Position numbers and translations under genes: made by a program. Shown here in pieces: positions 35,503 through 44,308 of a stretch of 64,000 nucleotides of DNA. The notes under the pieces were generated by a model. That model saw nothing but the letters and a program-made list of their open reading frames with translations. It had not been told where the DNA came from and did not search any database. The DNA lies in contig NZ_AXVC01000021.1 in NCBI RefSeq assembly GCF_000482365.1, forward strand, positions 51,764-115,763, written 5' to 3'. Each line of letters starts with the position of its first letter. Position 1 is the stretch's first letter. This DNA comes from Porphyromonas uenonis DSM 23387 = JCM 13868. Its GTDB lineage: Bacteria; Bacteroidota; Bacteroidia; Bacteroidales; Porphyromonadaceae.

Positions 35503-35649
35503 GACGGGTAGCGACATGTAGGGACGCACGGCTAGTATTTAGTAAGAGGGCGTCCGTCCCCGTTAAAACCACGACGCTTTCACGCTTTGACACAACGGAC
35601 GCCCTCTTACTAAATACTATCCGTGCGTCTCTACAAAGGGTTACTCGTC
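35503..35649. repeat. Long inverted repeat family B, copy with compensatory changes
   Basis: Same overall structure as 1385-1529, including CCCCGTTAA and TTTGACACAACGG in the loop. The stem reads TTTAGTAAGAG/CTCTTACTAAA where copy 1 reads TCTAGCGAGAG/CTCCCGCTAGA, so changes are matched in both arms. It lies in the 5' region between the two Mfa1-like genes. Confidence 0.8.
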
Positions 35650-35652
35650 TGT

Positions 35653-35685
35653 CTAGCACGGACACACGTAGTGCGTCCATGCTAG
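35653..35685 (-). terminator. Hairpin after the upstream Mfa1-like gene
   Basis: CTAGCACGGACACAC pairs with GTGCGTCCATGCTAG (two mismatches), 18 nt beyond the minus-strand stop of the 514-residue gene. It is partly built from the family B core. Confidence 0.55.
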
Positions 35686-35702
35686 CAAACAAAGTCAGTC
35701 AA

Positions 35703-37247
35703 TTAGACCGGAAGATCGATATTGTGTTCGTGTATCTTCCAGGGGATAACCGTAACATCTACAACCATGTAAGCCTCCTTTAGCGAATTCGTATCACCTG
35801 GTTTGATAGGAGGTGGCAGGACTTCACCCTCTGGTCTAGGATCTGGGTTGTTGCTAGGTTTCGTACCTGGCACCTCTGGGAAGAGAGGATTCCAATTCAT
35901 ACCGATTGTCTTGAAGCCCGTTATGCGGATGTAGTAGATGTTGTTACGATAAGCTGGTGCGTTGATCGTCTTACCACGCTTGTCTGGATTAAGAAATGCG
36001 TAGTAGATCACTTTAGCATTTTCATAGGTGTAGTACCTCTGATCCTTGATACCACCCTTTGTCTCGTCTACAACGTTCTCCTTCTTTATATAGAAGCGAC
36101 CGTTCTCACCCATGTAGAAGGTGCTACCCTCAGTGTACTTGTTATCGGCAGCATCATCCTCAAACTTATCGGGGGTAAACTTCGCACGAACGAGTACGTA
36201 AGGTGTATTAGCACGACGGAAGTCCGTGTTATCAAGGTCGCCGTACTTGTGAGAAGCCTCAAACATGAAGACACTCTGCTTCAGTGCCTGAGCGCCGACA
36301 CTCAAAACGTTTTGTTCTAGATTTATAGCCACAGTAGCCACACGATCCTTCGTCTGCAGGTCGCTGTAGTCGTAGTACTTATCCATCATAGCGTAGCTAG
36401 TAGCTGTGAGTTGGTCAGGATGTGCAGGATCTTTCTCTGGGACAAAGTCGTATGCAGGAGTCTTGATGATGTTATTGTTATCACGCATCTGCATGAGGTA
36501 GAAAGACTTCTCGCCCTGAGCTACAGCATAGGTAATATCCTTGATGACACCTATCCTCTTACGATTCTTGTCGTTAACCCAATAGGTATCAGAGGTCGTG
36601 GTCAGTAGGACACGAGCTACGGCACGCCTTACCTGGACAGGGGCACGGTTCTTAGGATTCTGTGTAGCCAGAGCTTCAGCCTCGGTAACACCCTCAGCAA
36701 CTGTGAGTGTGCACTCCTTAGCGTTGGTCATCATGATGACGTCCTCAGGATCAGTTCCATTAAGCTCGGTCTTTGCAGCCTCCTGAGCTGTGATTACATT
36801 GACAGCAGCTGCGTAAGCCTTCTTGAAGGCAAAGGGAGTAACAGCTTTGTTTAGGTAATCCTTAATCTTCTGAGGTGCGTTGATGAGTACATAGACAGAC
36901 TTCTCACCAGGAGTCGTGAGGATAGCCTTAGCAGGTGTAATGGAGATGTTGGTCTTATCAGTAGCCTTGGTGATGGTGAACTTACTCTCATCGTAGTCAC
37001 CTGAAGAGATGGTGGCATTGTCTACGATGTAGACAGAGATGGTCTTGATAGCATCCTTACCGTTCCACTTTATAGAACGGCCAAAATCATGATCGCCACC
37101 CGCACGCATGTCGGTCTGGATGCTGATGGAGACGTTGGCATAGGTCGTACCTTCGTTCTGAGGCTTCTCTGGTTCCTTTTTACAGGAGGTCAGAGCGACT
37201 AGGCCAATCGTTAGCAACCCTAGCAGAGTTCTTACTATTCTGTTCAT
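35703..37247 (-). CDS. mfa1: Mfa1-like major fimbrial subunit, upstream paralogue
   Basis: 514 residues, MNRIVRTLLGLLTIGLVALTSC (lipobox Cys 22), then TYANVSISIQTDMRAGG with the Arg-Ala processing site at 48/49. The same beta-sandwich motifs as in the downstream copy are present (SVYVLINAPQKI, VRRAVARVLLTTTS, SFYLMQMRDNNNIIKTPAYDF, RANTPYVLVRA, AYRNNIYYIRI, VTVIPWKIHEHNIDL). Differences concentrate in central loops, as expected for surface antigens. Its 5' region (-7 box and two 21-bp repeats) is nearly identical to that of the other copy, so the duplication covered regulatory DNA. It is the first gene of the fimbrial locus. Confidence 0.88.
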   Translation of the reverse strand: MNRIVRTLLGLLTIGLVALTSCKKEPEKPQNEGTTYANVSISIQTDMRAGGDHDFGRSIKWNGKDAIKTISVYIVDNATISSGDYDESKFTITKATDKTNISITPAKAILTTPGEKSVYVLINAPQKIKDYLNKAVTPFAFKKAYAAAVNVITAQEAAKTELNGTDPEDVIMMTNAKECTLTVAEGVTEAEALATQNPKNRAPVQVRRAVARVLLTTTSDTYWVNDKNRKRIGVIKDITYAVAQGEKSFYLMQMRDNNNIIKTPAYDFVPEKDPAHPDQLTATSYAMMDKYYDYSDLQTKDRVATVAINLEQNVLSVGAQALKQSVFMFEASHKYGDLDNTDFRRANTPYVLVRAKFTPDKFEDDAADNKYTEGSTFYMGENGRFYIKKENVVDETKGGIKDQRYYTYENAKVIYYAFLNPDKRGKTINAPAYRNNIYYIRITGFKTIGMNWNPLFPEVPGTKPSNNPDPRPEGEVLPPPIKPGDTNSLKEAYMVVDVTVIPWKIHEHNIDLPV

Positions 37248-37320
37248 TCTGTGCTTGTTATTTGATTGATATAAAGCTGCTTCGATATCTCACCGAAATG
37301 AAAATGTCATAGGGACTATG

Positions 37321-37400
37321 CAAAGGTAAGCATAATATAGTCGGTGCTGACTAAAGGGACTTGACATATTCGGTATTTCTTTTGACATATTCGGTATTTC
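37321..37400 (-). promoter_or_regulatory. Promoter and 21-bp direct repeats upstream of the upstream Mfa1-like gene
   Basis: Minus-strand -7 box TACCTTTG at 37321-37328. Plus-strand repeats TTGACATATTCGGTATTTC lie at 37361-37379 and 37382-37400, again 21 bp apart. The spacing to the -7 box matches the other Mfa1-like promoter. Confidence 0.6.
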
Positions 37401-37410
37401 CTGGCGGAGA

Positions 37411-37567
37411 TAGAGGTTAGAGATTAGAGATCGGAGGGGTCAGAGCTATCGGAACTATCAGAGCTATCAGAGCTATCAGAGCTATCAGAGCCATCAGAGC
37501 TATCAGAGCCATCGGAGCTCTAACTTCTAATCTCTAACTTCTAACCTCTAATCTCTAACCTCTAACC
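37411..37567. repeat. Composite repeat family C, complete copy
   Basis: Left arm of 7-bp AGGTTAGAG/AGATTAGAG units, a centre of about nine 9-bp units (CTATCAGAG / CCATCAGAG), and a right arm of the mirrored CTCTAACTT/CTCTAATCT units. The whole block can fold into a long hairpin. It fills the gap between the fimbrial promoter and the 3' end of dgt. Confidence 0.75.
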
Positions 37568-37576
37568 TCTCATCTC

Positions 37577-38911
37577 TCAGATCGCCGGCAGGCTCATGCC
37601 AGTGATGCGTCGGTATAGGTCTAGCGCGTAGGGGTCGGTCATGCCGGAGATGTAGTCGAGCGTGCACTGGAGCTTGCCGTAGATAGACTCTTCGTGCAGG
37701 TTGTACTGACTGCTCACCAGCGAGAGGAGCGTACGACTATAAGCGTCGTCCGGATGTAGGAGCGAGTGCATCACTTTGTCGATCAACTCTGAGAAGATCC
37801 GATGCCCCGCCAGCTCTACGTCGATCACTGCCCGCGCCGTGTAGATCTCACTCTGTGCCACCGCGCTATTGGCTCGGTAAGCTGCATAGAGTCTCTCGGG
37901 CATTTGGCTAACCAGTGTCCCAGTGAAAGCGCCACGCAGTATCTCCTCCTCGTGCTCGATGAAGACCTCGGCACAAGCCTCCACGAGCATATTGATCGCC
38001 TTAGCTCTCAGGTAAGCTATCCGCTCATTGCGATCTCCGATAGTCTCCAGCGTTGCCAGCGCATGATCGCGACCATCTGCAGGGAAGTAGCGCAGGAGCA
38101 GATCCACCGTACGTTCGTAGCTCAGGATGCGTAGCTTGTAAGCATCCTCCACGTCCATCACCTGATAACATATATCGTCGGCCGCCTCCACGAGGTAGAC
38201 CAGCGGATGGCGCACGTAGTGCCCCGTGGCGGGGTCTACGGGCAGGATGCCCAGATAGTTCGCCACATCGAGGTAGGTAGCCCGCTCTGACTGGAAGTAG
38301 CCAAACTTCCCGCTCTCAGGCGCCCTAGCCGATGACCAGGGGTACTTGACAATAGCTGCCAGCGTGGTATAGGTCAAAGCGAAGCCCCCAGGCCTGCGCC
38401 CCTCAAACTGATGCGTCAGCAGGCGAAAGCCGTTGGCATTGCCCTCGAAGTAAGCGAAGTCCTCCCACGGGTGCCCCTCCCCTACTACGGCGTCATACCA
38501 TTGGCGACCATTGCCCTCAGTAAAGTAAGCCCGTATCGCCCGCTCGCCACTATGCCCGAAAGGGGGATTGCCCATATCGTGTGCCAGACAAGCCGCCGAG
38601 ACGACCGTGGCGATGCTCCCCCGATGAGGCGTATCCCGATTGTCCGTCAGGCGGCACGCTATGTAGTTGCCCAGGCTACGCCCCACACAGCTCACCTCCA
38701 GACTATGCGTCAGGCGGTTGTGCACGAAAATGCTCTTAGGCAGGGGAAAGATCTGCGCTTTGTTTTGTAGCCTGCGAAATGGAGCCGAGAAGATCAGACG
38801 ATCGTAGTCTCTGTCAAACTCCGTGCGCATCTCCATGCCCCCAGAGAGTTGCGGAGCAGCCGCCCCAAAGCGTCGGTTAGAGATCAGCTGATCCCAGTTC
38901 ATCCTACTCAT
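37577..38911 (-). CDS. dgt: dGTP triphosphohydrolase
   Basis: Dgt-type HD-domain enzymes release triphosphate from dGTP or other dNTPs and tune nucleotide pools; several also limit phage. The 444-residue length fits. Signatures are RTEFDRDYDRLIFSAPFRRLQNK (as FDRDYDRLIFSAPFRRLQ), NRLTHSLEV with metal His 69, AHDMGNPPFGHSGE with His 111/Asp 112, and a later EAADDICYQVMDVEDAY with the last metal aspartate. The start MSRMNWDQLISNRRFG is typical of the longer dGTPase class. It lies 15 nt downstream of radA in the same direction. Confidence 0.94.
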   Translation of the reverse strand: MSRMNWDQLISNRRFGAAAPQLSGGMEMRTEFDRDYDRLIFSAPFRRLQNKAQIFPLPKSIFVHNRLTHSLEVSCVGRSLGNYIACRLTDNRDTPHRGSIATVVSAACLAHDMGNPPFGHSGERAIRAYFTEGNGRQWYDAVVGEGHPWEDFAYFEGNANGFRLLTHQFEGRRPGGFALTYTTLAAIVKYPWSSARAPESGKFGYFQSERATYLDVANYLGILPVDPATGHYVRHPLVYLVEAADDICYQVMDVEDAYKLRILSYERTVDLLLRYFPADGRDHALATLETIGDRNERIAYLRAKAINMLVEACAEVFIEHEEEILRGAFTGTLVSQMPERLYAAYRANSAVAQSEIYTARAVIDVELAGHRIFSELIDKVMHSLLHPDDAYSRTLLSLVSSQYNLHEESIYGKLQCTLDYISGMTDPYALDLYRRITGMSLPAI

Positions 38912-38925
38912 ATTATATATAGTGT

Positions 38926-40350
38926 CTATTGTCTTTGTGAGAAGAGTGTCCTAAAGGCGTGATCCACCCGATCACACGGCACGATCTCTATGTCGTAGTT
39001 CCGTTGCTGTAGGCTCTTGGCATTTGCCTTTGGGATCAGAATCCGCGTGAAGCCCAGTCGGTGCGCCTCCGCTATGCGGCGCTCTATACGGCTCACTGCA
39101 CGTATCTCGCCCGCCAGCCCCACCTCGCCCGTCATGCAGGTCTTTGAGGGGACGGCTATGTCCAGATTGGAGGATAGGACGGCACAGAGCACCGCTAGAT
39201 CCACGGCGGTATCGTTGATCTTGATGCCACCCGTGATATTGAGGAAAACGTCCTTCTGAATGAGCTTGAAGCCGGCCCGCTTCTCCAAAACGGCCAACAG
39301 CATGTTGAGTCGCCTCAGATCAAAGCCCGTAGTGGACCTCTGCGGGTTATTGTAAATGGCCGAGCTGACCAAAGCTTGCGTCTCGATCATGATGGGGCGG
39401 ATACCCTCCACGGCACAGGCGACGACGACGCCACTGAGGCCCTCCGTATTGCCCGAGATAAGATGCTCCGAGGGATTGCTCACGGCGACCAGTCCCGAGC
39501 TATTCATCTCGTAGATGCCGAGATCGTCGGTAGAGCCAAAGCGGTTCTTGTGGCTTCGCAGGATGCGGTAGAGATGCTGCTTGTCACCCTCAAACTGCAA
39601 GACCGTGTCTACCGTATGCTCCAAGATCTTCGGACCCGCTATGGAGCCCTCTTTGTTGATATGCCCAATGACAATCACGGGGATGCCGCTGCTCTTGGCA
39701 AAGTGCAGGAGCAGGTTGGCACACTCCTTAATCTGACTGATGGAGCCAGGCGAAGAGTCAGAGCGTGCGGTCGTAACCGTCTGAATACTGTCGATGACCA
39801 GCAGGTCGGGAGCTATCTGCAGTGCCTTCAGGAGTATGTTGTCTAGGTCGGTGTCGCAGTAGATGAGGCACTGCTCCGAGTGTATGCCGATGCGGTCGGC
39901 ACGTAGCTTGAGTTGCTGGGCACTCTCCTCGCCCGACACGTAGAGTGTCTTGAGCTCTGGGCAGCGCAGGACAGTCTGAAAGACCAGTGTCGACTTACCA
40001 ATACCTGGCTCGCCACCGAGCAAGGTGAAGGAGCCCTGCACCAGTCCGCCACCGAGGAGGCGGTTTAGCTCCTCGTCGTGCAGATTTACTCGACTCTCCT
40101 CGCTTCCCTCGATCAGTTGTATGGGACGCACCTCCTCAGATTGAAGGCCGTCCCACGTAGCACCCTCATGGATCTGCTTGAGCTTGCGCTGTATCTCCTG
40201 CGCTGGTGTTGAGCGCCCCGAGGTCGTCTCTGGCTGAGCCAGTTGCTCCTCGATCGTATTCCATTCCTGACACTCGTTGCACTGTCCTTGCCAGCGACTG
40301 TAGGTAGCACCACAAGCACTACACTTATATATAGTCTTAACCTTTGCCAT
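38926..40350 (-). CDS. radA: DNA repair protein RadA (branch-migration ATPase)
   Basis: RadA/Sms is a RecA-like helicase that processes recombination intermediates. The 474-residue protein has all parts: a zinc finger with C10, C13, C24 and C27 (YKCSACG ... CNECQEW), Walker A GGEPGIGKST (112-121), LLVIDSIQT as Walker B, the RadA-specific KNRFG motif (268-272), and a Lon-like C-terminal domain with GGIKINDTAVDLAV and GEVGLAGEIRAV. It begins 3 nt after the stop of the deiminase-fold gene, so the two are translationally close. dgt follows, giving a three-gene unit. Confidence 0.97.
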   Translation of the reverse strand: MAKVKTIYKCSACGATYSRWQGQCNECQEWNTIEEQLAQPETTSGRSTPAQEIQRKLKQIHEGATWDGLQSEEVRPIQLIEGSEESRVNLHDEELNRLLGGGLVQGSFTLLGGEPGIGKSTLVFQTVLRCPELKTLYVSGEESAQQLKLRADRIGIHSEQCLIYCDTDLDNILLKALQIAPDLLVIDSIQTVTTARSDSSPGSISQIKECANLLLHFAKSSGIPVIVIGHINKEGSIAGPKILEHTVDTVLQFEGDKQHLYRILRSHKNRFGSTDDLGIYEMNSSGLVAVSNPSEHLISGNTEGLSGVVVACAVEGIRPIMIETQALVSSAIYNNPQRSTTGFDLRRLNMLLAVLEKRAGFKLIQKDVFLNITGGIKINDTAVDLAVLCAVLSSNLDIAVPSKTCMTGEVGLAGEIRAVSRIERRIAEAHRLGFTRILIPKANAKSLQQRNYDIEIVPCDRVDHAFRTLFSQRQ

Positions 40351-40353
40351 CTG

Positions 40354-41292
40354 TCATGCACGCTCTAGAGGACATGTGGAGCAGCGCAGCAAGCCACCCT
40401 GCTTAGAGATCTCACTGTAGGGTACCTCCTCGACAGTCATACCAGCCACCTCGCGGAGGTAACGTTGCAGACGCTCGGCACCCGCCTCGACACAGACCAC
40501 TTCGGGAGAGAGTGCGAAGAAGTTCGTATGCATCTCGACAGCCTCCTCAGCCGTAATAGTCAGCAGCTTGTCCTGGCCAAAGACCTCGCCAATGATCCCG
40601 CGCGCCTCTCTGGAAGCGACTCCCTCTGGATAAAAGACGGCGAAGCCACGCCCCACGGGCTGGAAGGCGCAGTCTAGGTGTAGCACGCCACGTAGAGGAT
40701 CCTGGTCATGCTTGTATAGTGGCACAGGGACGACACGCTTGTGCGGGAAGAACTCACGGAAGAAGTCCACCGCACGATCATTGGTCCTCGTAGTCTTGAA
40801 CTGTCCAAAGGCTCCCGGCTCGCAGCACCCCACGAAGAGGATATCATCATAAAGGATCACGTCGCCCCCCTCGACACGCACCTCGGCGGGCAGATGCAGC
40901 ACACTACTCGGCTCGAAGAGGTCGTAGATCGATGCAAACGCATCTACCTCCCGTCTCCTATCGGGGATCATGTGTGCTACAAAGAGGTGCTCGTCGATCA
41001 CGAAAGAGACATCTCGCGCGAAGATCTGATTACACCCCTCTATCGGCTCAGGACGATACACCTCCACACCGTGGCGCTGCAGGATAGCGAGGAAGCCCTC
41101 CATCTCACGTACCACCGCCTGCTCCGTGGGGTAGTCTCCCCGCAGGACCGCCTGGTAGCTCTTAGCGTCGTAAGTCTCCTCGAGGGTCGGCTGCGTACCG
41201 AGCGCGTGAGGCAGACCAAGCACGACCTTGCGGAGCTGGTTCGTTTCGTTGGTCACGTGAGGTATGAGTCGTTTGCCTTGTTTGTCCATCAT
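40354..41292 (-). CDS. Arginine deiminase-fold amidinotransferase/hydrolase
   Basis: 312 residues of the guanidino-group-modifying superfamily. Active-site features: FARDVSFVID (Asp 94), VEGGDVILYDD (Glu 141, Asp 144), LHLDCAFQPVG (His 206) and the nucleophile region KQGGLLRCSTCPL (Cys 304 probable). At 312 residues it is shorter than true ArcA (~410) and closer to DDAH or citrullinase/agmatine-type relatives. It may deiminate arginine or a derivative. The start is ATG 41292 or the next ATG 41289. No arcB/arcC is present, so the pathway cannot be fixed. Confidence 0.85.
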   Translation of the reverse strand: MMDKQGKRLIPHVTNETNQLRKVVLGLPHALGTQPTLEETYDAKSYQAVLRGDYPTEQAVVREMEGFLAILQRHGVEVYRPEPIEGCNQIFARDVSFVIDEHLFVAHMIPDRRREVDAFASIYDLFEPSSVLHLPAEVRVEGGDVILYDDILFVGCCEPGAFGQFKTTRTNDRAVDFFREFFPHKRVVPVPLYKHDQDPLRGVLHLDCAFQPVGRGFAVFYPEGVASREARGIIGEVFGQDKLLTITAEEAVEMHTNFFALSPEVVCVEAGAERLQRYLREVAGMTVEEVPYSEISKQGGLLRCSTCPLERA

Positions 41293-41375
41293 ATCGTTTG
41301 TTTAGAGGCTCCCTGCACAGCTCTGTGCGGGGAGCTTTATTCTATCTCTGACAAATATAGGGAAAAGTGAGGAGG

Positions 41376-41520
41376 TAGAGATTAGAAGTTAGAAATTAGA
41401 GGTTAGAGGTTAGAAGTTAGAGATTGGAGTTCCGATCCCTCCGATCCCTCCGACAGCTCCGATCCCTCTGATCTCTCTGATCTCTCCGACCTCTAACCTC
41501 TACCCTCTAATCTCTACCCT
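41376..41520. repeat. Composite repeat family C, complete copy
   Basis: Left arm of TTAGAGG/TTAGAAG 7-mers (41376-41428), centre of GATCCCTCC/GATCTCTCT 9-mers (41435-41490), right arm of CTCTAAC/CTCTACC 7-mers (41491-41522). Same design as 37411-37567. Confidence 0.7.
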
Positions 41521-41728
41521 CTAATGGAATTCCTACCTAGGAATTTGCCCAATAGCTACCTAGGAATTGCCCCAATTCCTACCTAGGAAATAAAAAATAC
41601 TTCGGAGGAATCAAATGAAACTTCGGAGGAATCAAAAAATAAGTCCGAAGAATTTGGCCATTCCTAGGTAGCAAATCAGAAATATCTACGGAGGAATTTG
41701 GGCAATTCCTAGGGAGCTATTCGATAAA
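41521..41728. repeat. Palindrome block family E, copy 1
   Basis: About 200 bp of TTCCTACCTAGGAA-, CTTCGGAGGA- and CCTAGGTAGC-type modules separated by A/T-rich spacers. Read on the opposite strand it is nearly identical, with only scattered indels and substitutions, to 62471-62668, including a ~55-nt stretch that looks fully conserved. It fills the region just before the rsmA promoter. Confidence 0.85.
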
Positions 41729-41733
41729 AGTTG

Positions 41734-41741
41734 TACTTTTG
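41734..41741 (+). promoter_or_regulatory. -7 box for rsmA
   Basis: TACTTTTG, 23 bp upstream of the ATG; no clear -33 because the family E repeat abuts it. Confidence 0.5.
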
Positions 41742-41764
41742 ACCCTGCAACGAGCGAATGAACT

Positions 41765-42580
41765 ATGGAATCTGTACGAGCTAAGAAATATCTGGGGCAG
41801 CACTTTCTCACCGATCTCGGTGCAGCGCAGCGCATTGCCGACTCGGTGGCGGACTACCTCGGCACGCCGATCCTAGAGGTGGGACCTGGTATGGGAGTCC
41901 TGACACAGCCACTCCTAGAGGCGGGGCACGACCTGCAGGTCATCGACATAGATCATGAGAGTATCGAGTATCTGCACCAGCACTTTCCACAGCTGAGCCA
42001 AGAGGGGCGGATTATCGAGGGAGACTTCCTCAAGCTACCCGCTGAGGAGCTGATTCCTGGGCGGCCGGACACGCCTTTTGTAGTGATCGGCAACTATCCG
42101 TACAACATCTCTTCGCAGATTTTCTTCCGTATCCTAGAGCTACGCGAGCGCATCCCAGCCGTGGCGGGTATGCTACAGCATGAGGTGGCGCAGCGACTCT
42201 GTGCTACACCAGGCGGTCGTGACTACGGCATCCTGAGCGTCTTGCTCCAGTGCTGGTACGACTGCGACTACCTCTTTAAGGTGTCGAAGCGGGACTTCAA
42301 CCCACCGCCCAAGGTGGACGGGGGCGTGATGATCGCTCGTCGCAACGAGCGTACGTCGCTACCCTGCGATGAGGCCAACTTCAAGCGGGTGGTCAAAACC
42401 GCCTTCGGACAGCGACGGAAGATGCTGCGCAATGCTTTGCAATCGCTCTTTGGCAAAGAGTTCCCCTATGCTGACCACGACATCTTCACGCTCCGTGCGG
42501 AGCGCCTCTCGGTGGAGGAATTCATCGGGCTCACCTTGATGTACGAAGCATTACCAACAGACAACCTAACAACACCTTAA
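41765..42580 (+). CDS. rsmA: 16S rRNA (adenine1518/1519-N6) dimethyltransferase
   Basis: RsmA (KsgA) dimethylates two adenines near the 3' end of 16S rRNA late in 30S assembly. The 271-residue length is standard. Motifs: KKYLGQHFLTD, SAM-binding LEVGPGMGVLTQPLLE, the acidic loop QVIDIDHES, the catalytic motif IGNYPYNISSQIFF (NxPY form) and the C-terminal FGQRRKMLRNAL. It is followed by the alkaline phosphatase gene 11 nt later, probably one transcript. Confidence 0.97.
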   Translation: MESVRAKKYLGQHFLTDLGAAQRIADSVADYLGTPILEVGPGMGVLTQPLLEAGHDLQVIDIDHESIEYLHQHFPQLSQEGRIIEGDFLKLPAEELIPGRPDTPFVVIGNYPYNISSQIFFRILELRERIPAVAGMLQHEVAQRLCATPGGRDYGILSVLLQCWYDCDYLFKVSKRDFNPPPKVDGGVMIARRNERTSLPCDEANFKRVVKTAFGQRRKMLRNALQSLFGKEFPYADHDIFTLRAERLSVEEFIGLTLMYEALPTDNLTTP

Positions 42581-42591
42581 ATACAACCTTT

Positions 42592-44283
42592 ATGAAAAGC
42601 ATCTTACGTATCTTACTGCTACTCCTCCCCACACTCTCACTGGTGGCGCAGCAGAAGGAGTACCCACTACCCGAGCGCCCCGCCAAGAATGTGATCCTCC
42701 TCATTTCGGACGGCACCTCGCTACCAGCAGTCTCACTGGCTCGTTGGTATCAGAGAGCACTCAATCCTCAGGCGCAGCACCTGTCGCTCGACCCTTATCT
42801 CTCGGGGAGCGTCATCACCTACTGCTCCAATGCGCCGATCGGGGACTCGGCACCGACGACCTCTTGCTATATGACGGGCGTCCCCTCGATCGATGGCTTC
42901 ATCGCGACCTATCCGTACAGTGAGCCCCACAATGACCTCGTACCACTGGACTCATCGTGGGCTTATCGTCCCGTGGTGACCCTTATGGAGGCTGCCAAGC
43001 AAACGCAAGGCAAGCGTATCGGTCTGGTCTGTACGTGCGAGTTTCCCCACGCTACGCCAGCTGATTGTACCGCTCATACCCCTTCGCGCAAGCTCTACAA
43101 GAGCATCGTCCCGCAGATGGTGGACAACGGGATAGACATCCTACTGGGCGGTGGTACCTCGCTGATGACGAACGAACTAAAGGAGCGTCTGAACCGTCAG
43201 GGTATAGCACTCTACCTCGATGATCTTGCAGCTATGCGGACGCATCGTGGGGGTGGCATGTGGGCGCTCTTTGACAAGATGGATATGCCGTACGACTTGG
43301 ACCGTCGCTCGCTCGGGGATACGCTGCGCTACCCTTCGCTGGCTGAGATGACGGAGACGGCAATCCGTAATCTGGAGAACGCGAACGGCTTTGTCCTAAT
43401 GGTCGAGGGAAGCAAGGTGGACTGGGCAGCTCACGCCAACGACCCCGTGGCGATGGCTACGGAGTTCCTAGCTTTTGACAAGGCGGTTGCCGTAGCTCTG
43501 GACTATGCGCAGCGGGACGGGAATACGATCGTCCTCGTGACGGCTGACCATGGCAATAGTGGTATGAGCATCGGCCGTGTGGACAAGGGCTATGCGCGTC
43601 TGACTCTGGACGAACTGATCATGCCACTGACACGCTTTCGCTATAGTTCGGTGGAGCTGGGCCGTAAGACGAGTCAGACAGCGCTCTCACACCTAGCCGA
43701 CAGTCTCTACCTATGGACCAGTATACGTCCCTCGGACGAGGAACTGGCAGAGATCAATGCGGTCGAGGACTACGCCTACTCGACGCTATCAGCTGAGCAG
43801 CGCAAAGCTAAGTATGCGGAGTATGGATGGAGTCAGAAGTATCGTCTGAAGGAGTACTTCGTGGACTGGATGAAGCGTCATCTGCTCATTGGCTTTACGA
43901 CGCATGGGCATACGGGCGAAGAGGTCCTTCTCGCGAGCTATACGCCTCAACGGTTGACACCGATCAGAGGTTGCGTGACAAACATTGACCTGCACAACTA
44001 TATGCGTACACAGCTGGGGCTGAAGCAGACGATGCTGGAGCTGTCTGAGGAGTACTATGCGCCACACGATGTGCTCTTTCCCCAGGCTCAGTACGAGATA
44101 ACAGGCGACCAACCCGAGAAGAAGCGGATCATGATCCACTACCAGGGACACCAAATCGAGCTACGCGCTTACCAGCGCAGGGCATGGGTGGACGGAGAGG
44201 AGAGAGAGCTTCCGACGCCTGTGGTGTATGTCTCGGAGACGAATAGGTTCTATCTGTCTCGTGCCTTGGCGCAGCAACTTTGA
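42592..44283 (+). CDS. Alkaline phosphatase (PhoA superfamily), exported
   Basis: 563 residues with a signal peptide (ILRILLLLLPTLSLVAQ). Metal and catalytic sites follow the family order: NVILLISDGT with Asp 40, IGDSAPTTSCYMTG with the nucleophile Ser 86, VEGSKVDWAAHAND (Glu/Asp/His), VTADHGNSGMSIG, and a later THGHTGEEV His site. The DxxE/ADHG pattern (ADHGNSGM instead of ADHETGG) differs from E. coli PhoA, and an extra ~100 residues lie at the C-terminus. It should release phosphate from monoesters in the periplasm. Its stop codon lies inside a 27-bp family A solo hairpin that probably terminates the transcript. Confidence 0.92.
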   Translation: MKSILRILLLLLPTLSLVAQQKEYPLPERPAKNVILLISDGTSLPAVSLARWYQRALNPQAQHLSLDPYLSGSVITYCSNAPIGDSAPTTSCYMTGVPSIDGFIATYPYSEPHNDLVPLDSSWAYRPVVTLMEAAKQTQGKRIGLVCTCEFPHATPADCTAHTPSRKLYKSIVPQMVDNGIDILLGGGTSLMTNELKERLNRQGIALYLDDLAAMRTHRGGGMWALFDKMDMPYDLDRRSLGDTLRYPSLAEMTETAIRNLENANGFVLMVEGSKVDWAAHANDPVAMATEFLAFDKAVAVALDYAQRDGNTIVLVTADHGNSGMSIGRVDKGYARLTLDELIMPLTRFRYSSVELGRKTSQTALSHLADSLYLWTSIRPSDEELAEINAVEDYAYSTLSAEQRKAKYAEYGWSQKYRLKEYFVDWMKRHLLIGFTTHGHTGEEVLLASYTPQRLTPIRGCVTNIDLHNYMRTQLGLKQTMLELSEEYYAPHDVLFPQAQYEITGDQPEKKRIMIHYQGHQIELRAYQRRAWVDGEERELPTPVVYVSETNRFYLSRALAQQL

Positions 44284-44308
44284 GACTGTTGCATAAGTCA
44301 ACAGTCTC
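44282..44308. repeat. Family A solo hairpin with perfect 5-bp flanking duplication
   Basis: GAGACTGTTG-CATAAGT-CAACAGTCTC is the first 27 nt of the 175-bp element on its own. It is flanked on both sides by ACTTT (44277-44281 and 44309-44313). It overlaps the alkaline phosphatase stop and lies 8 nt from the convergent stop of the EamA transporter, so it may serve both genes as a terminator. Confidence 0.75.
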
